Origin: Acidobacteriota bacterium | Lineage (GTDB): Bacteria; Acidobacteriota; Blastocatellia; Pyrinomonadales; Pyrinomonadaceae | DNA: 13,375 bases | Direction: 5' to 3' | NCBI GenBank assembly: GCA_003222835.1 | Contig: QHXE01000036.1 | Location: forward strand, 1-13,375 | Shown here: positions 5,909-13,375 of the stretch, one piece after another | Layout of the letters: the number at the start of each line of letters is the position of its first letter | Numbering within the stretch: position 1 is the first letter of the stretch | The notes under the pieces: generated by a model | What the model was told of the DNA's origin: nothing | The model's input: only the letters and a program-made list of their open reading frames with translations | Database searches by the model: none | Made by a program: the position numbers and the translations under genes

Positions 5909-7258
5909 CGGTTTCACCGCGTACATCTCAACAACTTCATCCTTGAATTCTTCCGGCACATACACGGCCAGCGCTTTCGATCCCGCGATTCGCTCCCAGA
6001 ACATACCGGTGGAATCCAACTGAAAGTAATGAAACTTGGGCCGCGTGGGAATGGGCGCGGGCGGCGGCGATGCGTGCGTCAGAGTCACGCCCGGCAGCGC
6101 CGATCCGATCACCACGTCTATCGTGTCGCGCGAAGCTACTTTGATTACACGTGGCACGCGCTCGATCAACTGACCTTCCGAAATATCAGCGCGCACGCCC
6201 AGATAGAATCCTGCTTCCTTCAGTAGTCGATCGTCCAGGACGCGGCCCGCGTAAAGCGTCTCGCGCACCTTCTCCAGTGGTATGGGCACGCAACGGGTAG
6301 GGATGACTGTCTCGAGCATGTCGCGAATCTGCTCGATCAACTGGCTGAAAGTTCCGTAAAGGTCTTTGTGTTCATAGCGAACTACATCTTTTGGATGGCG
6401 ATCGGGCGTGAAAGTCATCAACATCCCGGCCAGCTCGGCCATCTCGAAATAGAGCCGCTCGGGATGCAGCACCGGCGTGCGAAACAGATGCGCCAGATTT
6501 GGAATCGACGAGTTGACCGTATGCAGCAACCAGAACACTGCTACTTCAGCCCCGGTGAAATCGGCCAGCGAAGTCGTTCGCTGACGTCGCTGCTCGCCGA
6601 GTGAGCTGCTCTTCGTAATCAGGATCTCGACAAGCTGCCGCAGCATATCTTCCAACCATGGCGAAGCGCGGATATTCAGCACTGGTGGAATATACTGCTC
6701 GCCAAGTTTGAGTTGGCCAGTCGTGGTTCGCGCCAGCTCCGCGATCTTGATCGCGCTGTATCCATCGGTGAGTTCGTCGCCTAATAATATCCGCAGGTTG
6801 CCCTGCGCGAACGCGAGTTGCTGTTCGTTCTCTCCCGTGGTTTCATCGGGAACCATTCCGGGACTCTGGAGATAGCGAAGGTTTTGATCCGGCGCGCCTC
6901 CATTGCGCTGAAAGTTTGCTGCTCCCGAACGCTTCGCCGGTATCGCCAGATGAACATCCAACTTTGTAGCATCGGGGCCAAAATGCTCCATCACCGGCCG
7001 GGGCGCCGGCGCCGGCTCCGTCTCAGGCACACTGATCAAGACTCCGTCAGGCATCACCGCGCGACAGCGAATCAAATCGAAATTCCCATTGGCGATCGCT
7101 TCGTTGTTAGCCTGAAAATCGAGCACGCCCCACTCATAAGGCGCGGTCGAAGCGAAGCGGGAACTCAGCAGCTCCTCATAGTAGTTGTCCCACTGTTGGA
7201 AATGATGTGGGGTGAGGAGCATCCCCTCGTTCCACACGACTTTACGATACCGGCTCAT
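5906..7258 (-). CDS. tssK: T6SS baseplate protein TssK
   Basis: 450 residues, typical for TssK. The N-terminus MSRYRKVVWNEGMLLTPHHF, followed by QQWDNYY, is the family signature. The C-terminal region shows RVPRVIKVASRDTIDVVIG and SALPGVTL, then PPPAPIPTRPKFHYFQLD, and ends with a WERIAGSKALAVYVPEEF motif, the head domain that contacts TssL/TssM. TssK links the baseplate to the membrane complex in the cytoplasm. I chose the ATG at 7258 because it gives the usual N-terminus; a TTG two codons upstream (7264) is possible but adds nothing conserved. No strong Shine-Dalgarno is visible. A promoter candidate lies 35 to 63 bases upstream, so tssK may begin the transcript for the membrane-complex genes. 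Confidence 0.96.
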   Translation of the reverse strand: MSRYRKVVWNEGMLLTPHHFQQWDNYYEELLSSRFASTAPYEWGVLDFQANNEAIANGNFDLIRCRAVMPDGVLISVPETEPAPAPRPVMEHFGPDATKLDVHLAIPAKRSGAANFQRNGGAPDQNLRYLQSPGMVPDETTGENEQQLAFAQGNLRILLGDELTDGYSAIKIAELARTTTGQLKLGEQYIPPVLNIRASPWLEDMLRQLVEILITKSSSLGEQRRQRTTSLADFTGAEVAVFWLLHTVNSSIPNLAHLFRTPVLHPERLYFEMAELAGMLMTFTPDRHPKDVVRYEHKDLYGTFSQLIEQIRDMLETVIPTRCVPIPLEKVRETLYAGRVLDDRLLKEAGFYLGVRADISEGQLIERVPRVIKVASRDTIDVVIGSALPGVTLTHASPPPAPIPTRPKFHYFQLDSTGMFWERIAGSKALAVYVPEEFKDEVVEMYAVKP

Positions 7259-7292
7259 ATGCAATTATCTTTTCGGACTTGGAATCGAAAGG

Positions 7293-7321
7293 ATTTTGTT
7301 CTCTGGGGTAAGATTTGTCAA
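7293..7321 (-). promoter_or_regulatory. Candidate sigma70-type promoter for tssK
   Basis: On the minus strand, TTGACA (7316-7321) is followed after exactly 17 bases by CAAAAT (7293-7298), four of six matches to the -10 consensus. Transcription would start near 7286 and leave a leader of about 28 bases before the tssK ATG. A second TTGAC occurs 16 bases upstream (7333-7337). The match is good, but it is prediction from sequence only. Confidence 0.5.
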
Positions 7322-7349
7322 CGGACTGTTTAGTCAAGAGAGGTCTTCC

Positions 7350-7652
7350 TTAGACGCCCATCTTCGCGAAAATCGAAAACATGTAGGTGTCCCTTTCTAC
7401 CGCGATCCTCAACTCTTTGGGCCGCTGCCGCACCGCACGCAGAACCGCCTTGCTGGTGGAACTATTACCGGAATCCTCCGGATGAAACAGCCCCGCGGCG
7501 AACGCGCCGAGCGCAATTGATCGGAGCTTCGTTGCGTCCTGTGTCGTCCTGGTGAGGTCGATTAGTTTCTGAGACAGATGATGCGGGTCGCCCACCGTGC
7601 GCGCGCACAGGAGATAAGTGTAAACAGCCGCGAGATTTGCTTCCGCATGCAT
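7350..7652 (-). CDS. Hypothetical protein of 100 residues
   Basis: I do not recognise this protein. It is predicted soluble, with no signal peptide or membrane helix. It is helix-rich in the first half (EANLAAVYTYLLCARTV, LSQKLIDLTRTTQDATKLRSIALGAFAAGLF) and ends in a basic then hydrophobic tail (VLRAVRQRPKELRIAVERD). Codon use, with many G/C third positions and a compact start-to-stop, looks coding, and it sits in line between two minus-strand genes (67 and 91 bases of spacing). The ATG at 7652 has only a weak GGA upstream. The frame stays open 12 codons further up to a TAG at 7689-7691 without another ATG, so it could be an N-terminally shortened gene. Its position before tssK suggests a T6SS-linked role, but this is only context. 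Confidence 0.55.
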   Translation of the reverse strand: MHAEANLAAVYTYLLCARTVGDPHHLSQKLIDLTRTTQDATKLRSIALGAFAAGLFHPEDSGNSSTSKAVLRAVRQRPKELRIAVERDTYMFSIFAKMGV

Positions 7653-7719
7653 CAGTTGATTCGGTCCAAGGCAACGCTGGCTTGAATCCTAACCTGATTG
7701 AAATACGATCTGACTATGA

Positions 7720-9051
7720 TCACTTCGGGCACTGTGGTGAACAAACTAGAAAGCTTCCGAACTGCGTCTGCTCGTCTTTGCCGCCGGCGACTCCCGGCGC
7801 GCCGATGGAAAAGTTACGATTAGGATCGACCACAACGCCAAGAGGAACATACTTGCCAGCCTCATTTATCCGCACGTCGAGGTTGTTGTCCTTCACGGTT
7901 ATCTTCACCAGGAAATCTTTGTTCGGCTTAATCGTCTCCTTCAGATGACTGATGCTCACTGACATAATTCGTTGCGGCACCCCATTCTTGACGAGGAATC
8001 CGCTGAACTTATAAGGTTCGGCTGCATTGGGGCCGGTCAGCGTTATCAGATAGTAATTTTCCTTGTCCGCCGATGCATGAACCACGAACGAAGCGCCCAT
8101 GCCGTTTATCATCCTCACGTCACTGACGATTTCGAAATCCCGGTAATGCCGATAAATCTCGAGATGTGGTATGGCCACTCCGGGTCCCTTCATGGTGAGC
8201 AGGCCCTTGCCGATGTTTCCATTGGCGGGCAAGTCCCACTGATCGGACGTCAGTGAAGAAAAGGTCGCAGTGCTGCGCAGGTAGGTAAGCGTTACCGGGA
8301 GCTCAATGGTTTCTTTGTTATCGCCGCCGGGCACTGTTACCACGCCGTTATAAGGCTCGTAGTCAACGCCCCCGTTGACGTCAAACCCATAAGTGCCGCC
8401 GCGCAGCTCGGGCAAAGAGGCGCTCTTGTCCTTTATATAGACCAGGCGCGGTAGTCCTACATGCCGATATTTTTGTTCGCCGGTCTTCGGATCCTTCGAG
8501 ACCTCGACCGGCGCATATCGCACATCTCCACTCTCGACGTTGGTGGTAATCACGACCTTGTACAGAATAGGTTCAAGATCAAGCGATACACCCTTCAACT
8601 CATTCGGACCAATTCTTACCAGTTTCTCGTCCGGCTTGTAACCATCGAGCGAAGCCGTCACGCGGTAACATCCTGGCCTCAATGGTTCGGATATAAAATA
8701 ATTCTCATTCTCAGGCACCGTGCCAGTGGGAGACTCGTCATTAGCGTTGAGTGTTTGTCGGGGCCTGCCCTCACACTCCGCGGGTTTAATCACCCCTGGA
8801 CTCACCGGCTTGATCCAGATATCGGCATTAGACCGCGCGGACACAAAGAGGGTAGGGATTTTTACTTCCACGCGCTTTTCGCGAATGATGGTTTTAGTTT
8901 TGGTAGTCGTTCTTCCAACGGAAGTCGGTTGGTTCGAAACCTTTCGTGGCGCGTCCGCTAAGTCCTGTGCCGGCGCGATGCCACTGGTCGATAGCACACC
9001 TGCCAAGACAATCAAAAGCGTCATCAGTCGTGAGACCGGTGAACATTTCAT
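7720..9051 (-). CDS. Secreted protein with PEGA-like domains and a C-terminal LamG/3-keto-disaccharide-hydrolase-like domain
   Basis: 443 residues from the ATG at 9051, chosen because GGGAG lies nine bases upstream and because this start gives a clean signal peptide (MKCSPVSRLMTLLIVLAGVL, cleavage near APA-QD at 28-30). An in-frame ATG at 9096 would put 15 extra residues before it. There is no lipobox cysteine, so it is probably periplasmic or exported rather than a lipoprotein. After a Thr/Lys-rich linker, residues about 65-160 resemble a PEGA-type beta domain (LRPGCYRVTASLDGYKP), and 160-255 look like a second, related beta domain. Residues about 265-436 resemble the jelly-roll fold of LamG or DUF1080-type proteins (FEIVSDVRMINGMGASFVVH, YYLITLTG, LDVRINEAGKYVPLGVVVD). 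The role is probably carbohydrate or protein binding at the envelope. Its location upstream of the T6SS genes is notable; a functional link is unproven. Confidence 0.8.
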   Translation of the reverse strand: MKCSPVSRLMTLLIVLAGVLSTSGIAPAQDLADAPRKVSNQPTSVGRTTTKTKTIIREKRVEVKIPTLFVSARSNADIWIKPVSPGVIKPAECEGRPRQTLNANDESPTGTVPENENYFISEPLRPGCYRVTASLDGYKPDEKLVRIGPNELKGVSLDLEPILYKVVITTNVESGDVRYAPVEVSKDPKTGEQKYRHVGLPRLVYIKDKSASLPELRGGTYGFDVNGGVDYEPYNGVVTVPGGDNKETIELPVTLTYLRSTATFSSLTSDQWDLPANGNIGKGLLTMKGPGVAIPHLEIYRHYRDFEIVSDVRMINGMGASFVVHASADKENYYLITLTGPNAAEPYKFSGFLVKNGVPQRIMSVSISHLKETIKPNKDFLVKITVKDNNLDVRINEAGKYVPLGVVVDPNRNFSIGAPGVAGGKDEQTQFGSFLVCSPQCPK

Positions 9052-9060
9052 AATCTGAAT

Positions 9061-9065
9061 CTCCC
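9061..9065 (-). promoter_or_regulatory. Ribosome binding site deciding the start of the PEGA/LamG-like protein
   Basis: GGGAG on the minus strand, nine bases before the ATG at 9051. It favours this start over the ATG at 9096, which would place the binding site inside the coding region. Confidence 0.6.
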
Positions 9066-9471
9066 GCATTAAAGTGAGACAAGAATTCATTGCCACTGCC
9101 GCTTGCGTCGTCTTTCGCGAGCAGAGATTAAGCTGAATCTTGTCGCGCTTTTTTACGGACGCGACGTGCCAGGCAGTGCAATCGCCAATTTAGCACATGT
9201 CGCGCGATGCGAGAACTCGGTATCGAGATGGTTATAGGCCGACTTCATTGTCTCCCTAGTGCCCTGTCTCTAAAGTTCTAACCACAACTCTTTCCGGGCC
9301 GCAGAGCGGCCAAATCTTTATAGATCACGTTTCCAGAGAAAGGTTTAGCTCCGGAGGAGGGCAATGTGTCCCGATGACCAGACATTTCGCTCCACCGCGA
9401 TCTCCGGGACTGAAGATCAGGACAGAGAATAGACAGTCGCTTTGGTTGCGTGAATTTGAGAAGACACCTCT
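9066..9471. other. Intergenic region without a convincing gene
   Basis: No coding region of family-like quality is seen on either strand. It holds one clear hairpin, ggccgc / gcggcc with an AGA loop (9297-9311), and a weak palindrome agatt / aatct (9125-9140). Neither is followed by a T-run on the minus strand, so the end of the receptor transcript is not obvious. A strong-looking GGAGGAGG followed by a 22-codon plus-strand frame occurs at 9364-9432. I see no clear -35/-10 pair for the downstream gene. Confidence 0.5.
9297..9311. other. Short perfect hairpin downstream of the TonB receptor gene
   Basis: Six-base G/C arms ggccgc / gcggcc around AGA, 161 bases after the receptor stop. On the minus strand it is followed by cggaaagag, not by thymines. 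It could be a Rho-independent pausing site or 3'-end stabiliser, but it does not meet the usual terminator pattern. Confidence 0.35.
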
Positions 9472-12400
9472 TTAGAACGAAAACTTCAACGCAAACTGAA
9501 GCCGCCGTCCGGGGGTTACCGTATAGGTTGACTTACCGAAGCTCGGAAATTCCAGGAAGCGCACCGGGAGACCAAAGTTCGCGCGGTTGAAGATATTGAA
9601 GATCTCAGCTCTGAAGATCAGCCGGTACCTCTCCGTGAACGGAATCGATTTAATAATCGCCACGTTGTTGACGAACAAGTTCGTGCCGCGGAATGAATTC
9701 CTTGGAACCTGTCCGTCCTGTCCCAGAGGCGCCAACAAAGAGGACGCGGCGGCCGTCAAACGAAATGGCTGGCTGCGATCGCCGGTAGAAACAATGCCGT
9801 TAGTGCTGTTCAATCGATCGGTGAGATTTCCGTCCAAATTGACATCGAAGATCGAGTTGACGGTGAATGGCTGGCCGGTCTGAAACTGCCCGGTACCGGC
9901 AAATTGAATATTCCCCAGCACGGCTTGCGCGGCTCGGCTTGCGAAGCGAGGCAAGTCGATCATGTAGTTGTAAGCAATACGATGACGCGCGTCGAAATTC
10001 GATGGCGCGTATTCGCCCGTGGGTGTCACGCTGTCTTGCGGCAGTGAGAACGAGCCTGCCAGGTCAAATACGTCTGACGCGTCATCCTTGGCGTTGGAAA
10101 ATGTGTAGGACACCTGGTACTGCACGCGTCGAGAGAAACGCCCCCGCGCTTGTGCCTGGAGCGCATCGTAACGCGACCTGGCGTTGCTCTTGAAAATGTT
10201 CACAGAGCCGGCAGTCGGGAAAGGGCGGAATGCTTTGTTGCCCGGCGCCATGATCGTCCCTGAGATTATCGGCTCAGTGCAGGTGAAAACTGGATCATTT
10301 GGGTCGCAGTTTGAACCGCCGGCATTGACGGACTGAGGTATTAGAATTACGTTGGGGCCGAGATTTGGCGTGGTCAAACGGAGCAAGTGTCGTCCCAGGG
10401 TGCCGACATAAGCCGCTGAAATAACTAAGCTCTTCGAGATCTGTTGTTCAAGCGTGGCGCTATATTGGTGCGCCATTGGCGTTTGCAGATTGCGCTCCGG
10501 GAGTGTAAGTCCAAAGCCACCTGCCGCGCGATTGTCTCTATTAAACGTCACCACACTATTGAGCGGTGCGTTGAGAGTATTGAGAGAGCCCGGCACCGTA
10601 TAGCAGACACCGGAGAGGCTGGAACAATTATTACTACTGATGCTGAAGTTGGGATTGAAGAGAATGAAATCCCGAGTCGGATTACCTCCACTCGGTAAGG
10701 CGCCACCGGCAGTGTTGAGAGTCAAGAAAGTCGGATAAACATTACGCGATTGGCTGATGACGGAGCCTAGAATCTGATCGTAGTAGAGACCATAACCCGC
10801 ACGAATCAGCGTTTGCCTGCCGCTGGCAGAGTTATGAGAGTAAGCGATACCGATGCGCGGCGCGAAGTTGTTACGATCAGGCGCGAATATTTGCGTGCGT
10901 CCCGCAATGAAGGTTCGCAGGTCGGGAAGCAGGCTCAGTTCGGGAGCATTGAAGGTGCTCTCAATCCGATTCGCGGCTTCATGCGGCACAGTATCGAATT
11001 CATAGCGTACGCCGAAACTCAGTGACAGATTCGGACTGATGCGAAGTTCATCCTGGCCAAAGAAGTTGAGTTGGTAATATCTCAAGTGGATGGCGGAGTC
11101 GCGAGTTGCCAGCGTCGTAAAGAAGCCGGTAGGAGAGCCCGCCGCGGCAAGATCCACCGGATTGAAAGTAAAAGGTAGCGGCGACTGCGGTAATCGCGGC
11201 GTACCGCCAAAAATAGCTAACGGACGAGCATTACGCGGCAATGCGCTATCGAGTTCAGTGCGGCGAGCATCGGCCCCAAAAGCAAAGTTATTTTTACCTC
11301 GATGGATCGAAACCGTGTCCGCCAGTTGATAAGTATTGTTGACCCGCCGTTGCGGAAAATTGAAGACGTCTACCCCGACTGGACTGAACCCCGAAATAAT
11401 AACCTGGCCGAGTGGGCCAGTGCCGAAATCGAAGTTATCACCTCGTTCTGTTGTGCTGGCAGTTTCGTAGCACACACTATTCAAAGTAGGGCAAAGGGGA
11501 TTGCCAAAAGCGCTCGGCAGTGTGTCATTCAAAATACGTGGCCGGTTAAGAAGGAACGGTGTGTTAGGCGATTGCTGACTTGGTATGAGGGAAGGATCAC
11601 GCACCTCATCGAAGATTAAACGGGTGCGGCCGTAGGAGAGTCGCAGTTGATTAGAAGTTGAATTGGTTAATTGCGGAGTATTCAGATACGTTGAAAAGTT
11701 CTGTGTGCGCACGCGCGGACGCAGGCTGGAGAAAATCGCTCCGCCGGTCGAAGGAACATCTCGCCAATCCTGGGTGAAGTTATAACGCGCCACAAACTCC
11801 TGCACCTTTCCCAAGGCCTTGAAATTACCGTTCACTTTACCGGAGGCGATTTTGCTCTGCGCGCTGTAAGGAAGCACTTGCGTAAGAGTGTTCTCACCGT
11901 AGATGCCTGTGGGATTATTAGGGAAAGGGAAGAGACTAAAGATTGTGTCACCCATAATTCTAGTCGGAAAAACAGGAACCGCGCCGGCAGCCGTACAATT
12001 CGCTATCGCGCACAACCCCGTGGCCCCGGAATTGAAGATCCCCCGCTGCGCAACAGTAGGCACGGCAAAGCTTTCTTCTTTGGAAGCGTTCAGGAGGTGT
12101 CCTTCTGCCGAGATGAAGAAGAAAAGATTATGGGCTGGTCTGGCAGGATCGCTGGGAACCAAAGGACCGCCGAAGACAAGCCCTCCCTGACCGAGAGTAA
12201 AGGAATCCTGTTTTCCTGCGCCATTCGTCACGAACTTCTGCTTGCCATCAATAAAAACATTCCGCAACGCGCCCAGGGTGCCGTCGGCATTAAGCACCCG
12301 GCCCTGAAGCGGAACTGTGGTGTTGCCACTGGTGTTGTCGAAGAAGTTAGCGGCATTCAATTGGCTTGAGTTGAAGAACCCGTAAATAGCTCCATGATAT

Positions 12401-13332
12401 TCGTTGCCGCCGGATTTCGAGATGGCGTTTACCTGCGCGCCGACATTGCGTCCGTATTGAGCGGGAGCAAGCAGCGTGGTGATTTGAAACTCTTTGATTG
12501 ATTCAATGGGCTGGGGCACTAGCGCGAAGAATCCCTGGCGACGGACTCCGATGTCCTCGTCATTGTTATCCGACCCATCCACCGTGAAGTTGTTGGAGCG
12601 CGAACGCATGCCGTTCACTGCGAATTGACCCGCGGAACCAACGCCTGGGCCAACGCCTGGACCAGCGACGCTGCCTTGTGTTTCGGGCGGCGGGGCGACG
12701 CCTGGTATGAGCAGCGCCAACTCATCGAATGAGCGCGTGAGGGTTGTACCTCCCAACGGTAACGCCTGTACTTGATCCTGAGTAAACGCACCTTTCCGAC
12801 GCGCATCGGTGGTGTTGATTTCAGCGTTGAGCGGCTCAACAATCGGAGCTTTACCGCGCGGTGAAGGAGAAGCAGTAGCAATCGGCTGTGGAGAGCCTGT
12901 TGGGGTGGGCGCGGGGGTCGCCTCAGCGACGGTTTCAGGTTCGAGCGTGACGGGCAGCGGAATTACCTGGTTAGGTTGCGTCGCATAGACAGTCTCACGC
13001 AAGGTCCGCGATTTATATCCCGGCGCCGAGATTGTAATCTCGTACTCTCCTGGTCCAAGGAGGTTCTCGACATACTTACCGTCTTTGTCCGAGGCGCGAG
13101 AGCGCTGGACTCCACTTTCCACATTCTTGATTTCAATCGTAGCTCCCGCGATAGGCGCGCCACTCTTATTCGACACGGAGCCCTGGAACGATCCGGTAGT
13201 TTCATTTTGGGCGGGGGCTTGGCCCGCCAGCGCAAGGCATGTGACCAAACAGAACGCAAGTCGAACAGCAGGCTTAAGGAAACGGGACATAAAACTAAGG
13301 CTTTCGTATTCGAAATCAATATGCAATCGCAT
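9472..13332 (-). CDS. Oar-like TonB-dependent outer-membrane receptor with N-terminal carboxypeptidase-regulatory-like domain
   Basis: 1286 residues. A signal peptide (hydrophobic core about 22-37, cleavage near APAQ-N at 39-43) is followed by a carboxypeptidase regulatory-like beta-sandwich (about 47-132, GSVSNKSGAPIAGATIEIKN then GEYEITISAPGYKSRTLRE) and a Pro/Thr/Ser-rich linker (134-170). The plug domain comes next, with QALPLGGTTLTRSFDELALL, FAVNGMRSRSNNFTVDGSDN and VGAQVNAISKSGGNEYHG. A large beta-barrel then ends in FNIFNRANFGLP and the terminal GRRLQFALKFSF, with a C-terminal phenylalanine as usual for outer-membrane proteins. Acidobacteria carry many such paralogues for uptake of unknown large substrates or for surface adhesion. 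A 12-bp in-frame duplication (12638-12661) encodes GPGVGPGV before the plug. The start at 13332 is supported by a strong Shine-Dalgarno; an ATG at 13290 would give a more ordinary signal peptide. The substrate cannot be told. Confidence 0.93.
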   Translation of the reverse strand: MRLHIDFEYESLSFMSRFLKPAVRLAFCLVTCLALAGQAPAQNETTGSFQGSVSNKSGAPIAGATIEIKNVESGVQRSRASDKDGKYVENLLGPGEYEITISAPGYKSRTLRETVYATQPNQVIPLPVTLEPETVAEATPAPTPTGSPQPIATASPSPRGKAPIVEPLNAEINTTDARRKGAFTQDQVQALPLGGTTLTRSFDELALLIPGVAPPPETQGSVAGPGVGPGVGSAGQFAVNGMRSRSNNFTVDGSDNNDEDIGVRRQGFFALVPQPIESIKEFQITTLLAPAQYGRNVGAQVNAISKSGGNEYHGAIYGFFNSSQLNAANFFDNTSGNTTVPLQGRVLNADGTLGALRNVFIDGKQKFVTNGAGKQDSFTLGQGGLVFGGPLVPSDPARPAHNLFFFISAEGHLLNASKEESFAVPTVAQRGIFNSGATGLCAIANCTAAGAVPVFPTRIMGDTIFSLFPFPNNPTGIYGENTLTQVLPYSAQSKIASGKVNGNFKALGKVQEFVARYNFTQDWRDVPSTGGAIFSSLRPRVRTQNFSTYLNTPQLTNSTSNQLRLSYGRTRLIFDEVRDPSLIPSQQSPNTPFLLNRPRILNDTLPSAFGNPLCPTLNSVCYETASTTERGDNFDFGTGPLGQVIISGFSPVGVDVFNFPQRRVNNTYQLADTVSIHRGKNNFAFGADARRTELDSALPRNARPLAIFGGTPRLPQSPLPFTFNPVDLAAAGSPTGFFTTLATRDSAIHLRYYQLNFFGQDELRISPNLSLSFGVRYEFDTVPHEAANRIESTFNAPELSLLPDLRTFIAGRTQIFAPDRNNFAPRIGIAYSHNSASGRQTLIRAGYGLYYDQILGSVISQSRNVYPTFLTLNTAGGALPSGGNPTRDFILFNPNFSISSNNCSSLSGVCYTVPGSLNTLNAPLNSVVTFNRDNRAAGGFGLTLPERNLQTPMAHQYSATLEQQISKSLVISAAYVGTLGRHLLRLTTPNLGPNVILIPQSVNAGGSNCDPNDPVFTCTEPIISGTIMAPGNKAFRPFPTAGSVNIFKSNARSRYDALQAQARGRFSRRVQYQVSYTFSNAKDDASDVFDLAGSFSLPQDSVTPTGEYAPSNFDARHRIAYNYMIDLPRFASRAAQAVLGNIQFAGTGQFQTGQPFTVNSIFDVNLDGNLTDRLNSTNGIVSTGDRSQPFRLTAAASSLLAPLGQDGQVPRNSFRGTNLFVNNVAIIKSIPFTERYRLIFRAEIFNIFNRANFGLPVRFLEFPSFGKSTYTVTPGRRLQFALKFSF

Positions 13333-13333
13333 A

Positions 13334-13344
13334 CCCTCTCCTCC
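13334..13344 (-). promoter_or_regulatory. Strong ribosome binding site of the TonB-dependent receptor
   Basis: GGAGGAGAGGG on the minus strand, with GGAGG seven bases before the ATG at 13332. It is the best Shine-Dalgarno in the window. No comparable site precedes the alternative ATG at 13290. Confidence 0.7.
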
Positions 13345-13375
13345 GGAACGAAGCGGTGAACGAAGTAATTTGAGT

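Noticed and set aside
5282..6226. A 314-codon open frame on the plus strand across tssL, the heptamer tracts and tssK
   Set aside because: It lies antisense to two clear T6SS genes, its composition (many His, Arg, Gln) is that of a complementary-strand shadow, and it has no recognisable domain.
7465..7674. A 69-codon minus-strand frame overlapping the 100-residue gene
   Set aside because: It overlaps the more coding-like frame at 7350-7652 almost entirely, and its Arg/Ser/Gly-rich composition looks like an out-of-frame translation.
9052..9096. Start of the PEGA/LamG-like protein at the upstream ATG at 9096
   Set aside because: The GGGAG at 9061-9065 and the clean signal peptide both point to the ATG at 9051; the 15-residue extension has no support.
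9156..9171. A sigma54 promoter (TGGCAC on the minus strand) upstream of the exported protein gene, as often found for T6SS
   Set aside because: The required GC of the -12 element is missing at the right distance (the sequence there is GTCCG), so only the -24 half matches.
9297..9311. Intrinsic terminator of the TonB receptor transcript
   Set aside because: The stem is good, but no T-run follows on the minus strand. I list it only as a hairpin.

Overview
The window looks like a piece of an Acidobacteriota chromosome, probably Blastocatellia-like. This placement is an inference. It rests on the large Oar-type TonB-dependent receptor with an N-terminal carboxypeptidase-regulatory-like domain and a C-terminal FNIFNRANFG / GRRLQFALKFSF signature, and on the style of the secreted proteins with APAQ-type signal cleavage sites. 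Every gene I can support is on the minus strand, so the layout reads from high to low coordinates.

From right to left: (1) 9472-13332, a 1286-residue Oar-like TonB-dependent outer-membrane receptor with a strong Shine-Dalgarno (SD) sequence. (2) 9052-9471, about 420 bp with no convincing gene. (3) 7720-9051, a secreted protein with PEGA-like and LamG/3-keto-disaccharide-hydrolase-like domains. (4) 7350-7652, an unrecognised 100-residue protein. (5) A type VI secretion (T6SS) block: tssK (5906-7258), tssL (5072-5788), tssM (987-4514), tagJ/impE (131-958) and the first 31 codons of another gene (1-93). TssK, TssL and TssM are core baseplate and membrane-complex parts. TagJ is the accessory protein tied to TssB/ClpV sheath recycling in some T6SS classes. 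No TssJ lipoprotein is visible, although tssJ is often next to tssK.

The most unusual content lies between T6SS genes. Between tssL and tssM is a 557-bp gap that holds a 302-bp element (4734-5035). It is bounded by perfect 14-bp inverted ends (tgaaagtaggtaag) and built as two roughly 90-bp arms in inverted orientation, each made of a short hairpin plus a longer one, around a centre with two more hairpins. The longer hairpins of the two arms differ by a paired compensatory change, which suggests selection or gene conversion on the folded form. There is no transposase inside. It resembles REPIN/BIME or MITE-type non-autonomous elements, or an untranslated structured RNA.

Between tssK and tssL the whole 117-bp gap is three adjacent degenerate heptanucleotide repeat tracts (CGGATTT-like, AAAGTAC-like and TCCGCAA-like). 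They start at the tssK stop codon and end just before the tssL start codon. So two different repeat families occupy the two successive junctions of what is normally a compact T6SS membrane-complex operon. They may tune transcription or translation of tssL and tssM. tssK has a good sigma70-type promoter candidate (TTGACA-17-CAAAAT), so it may start its own transcript.
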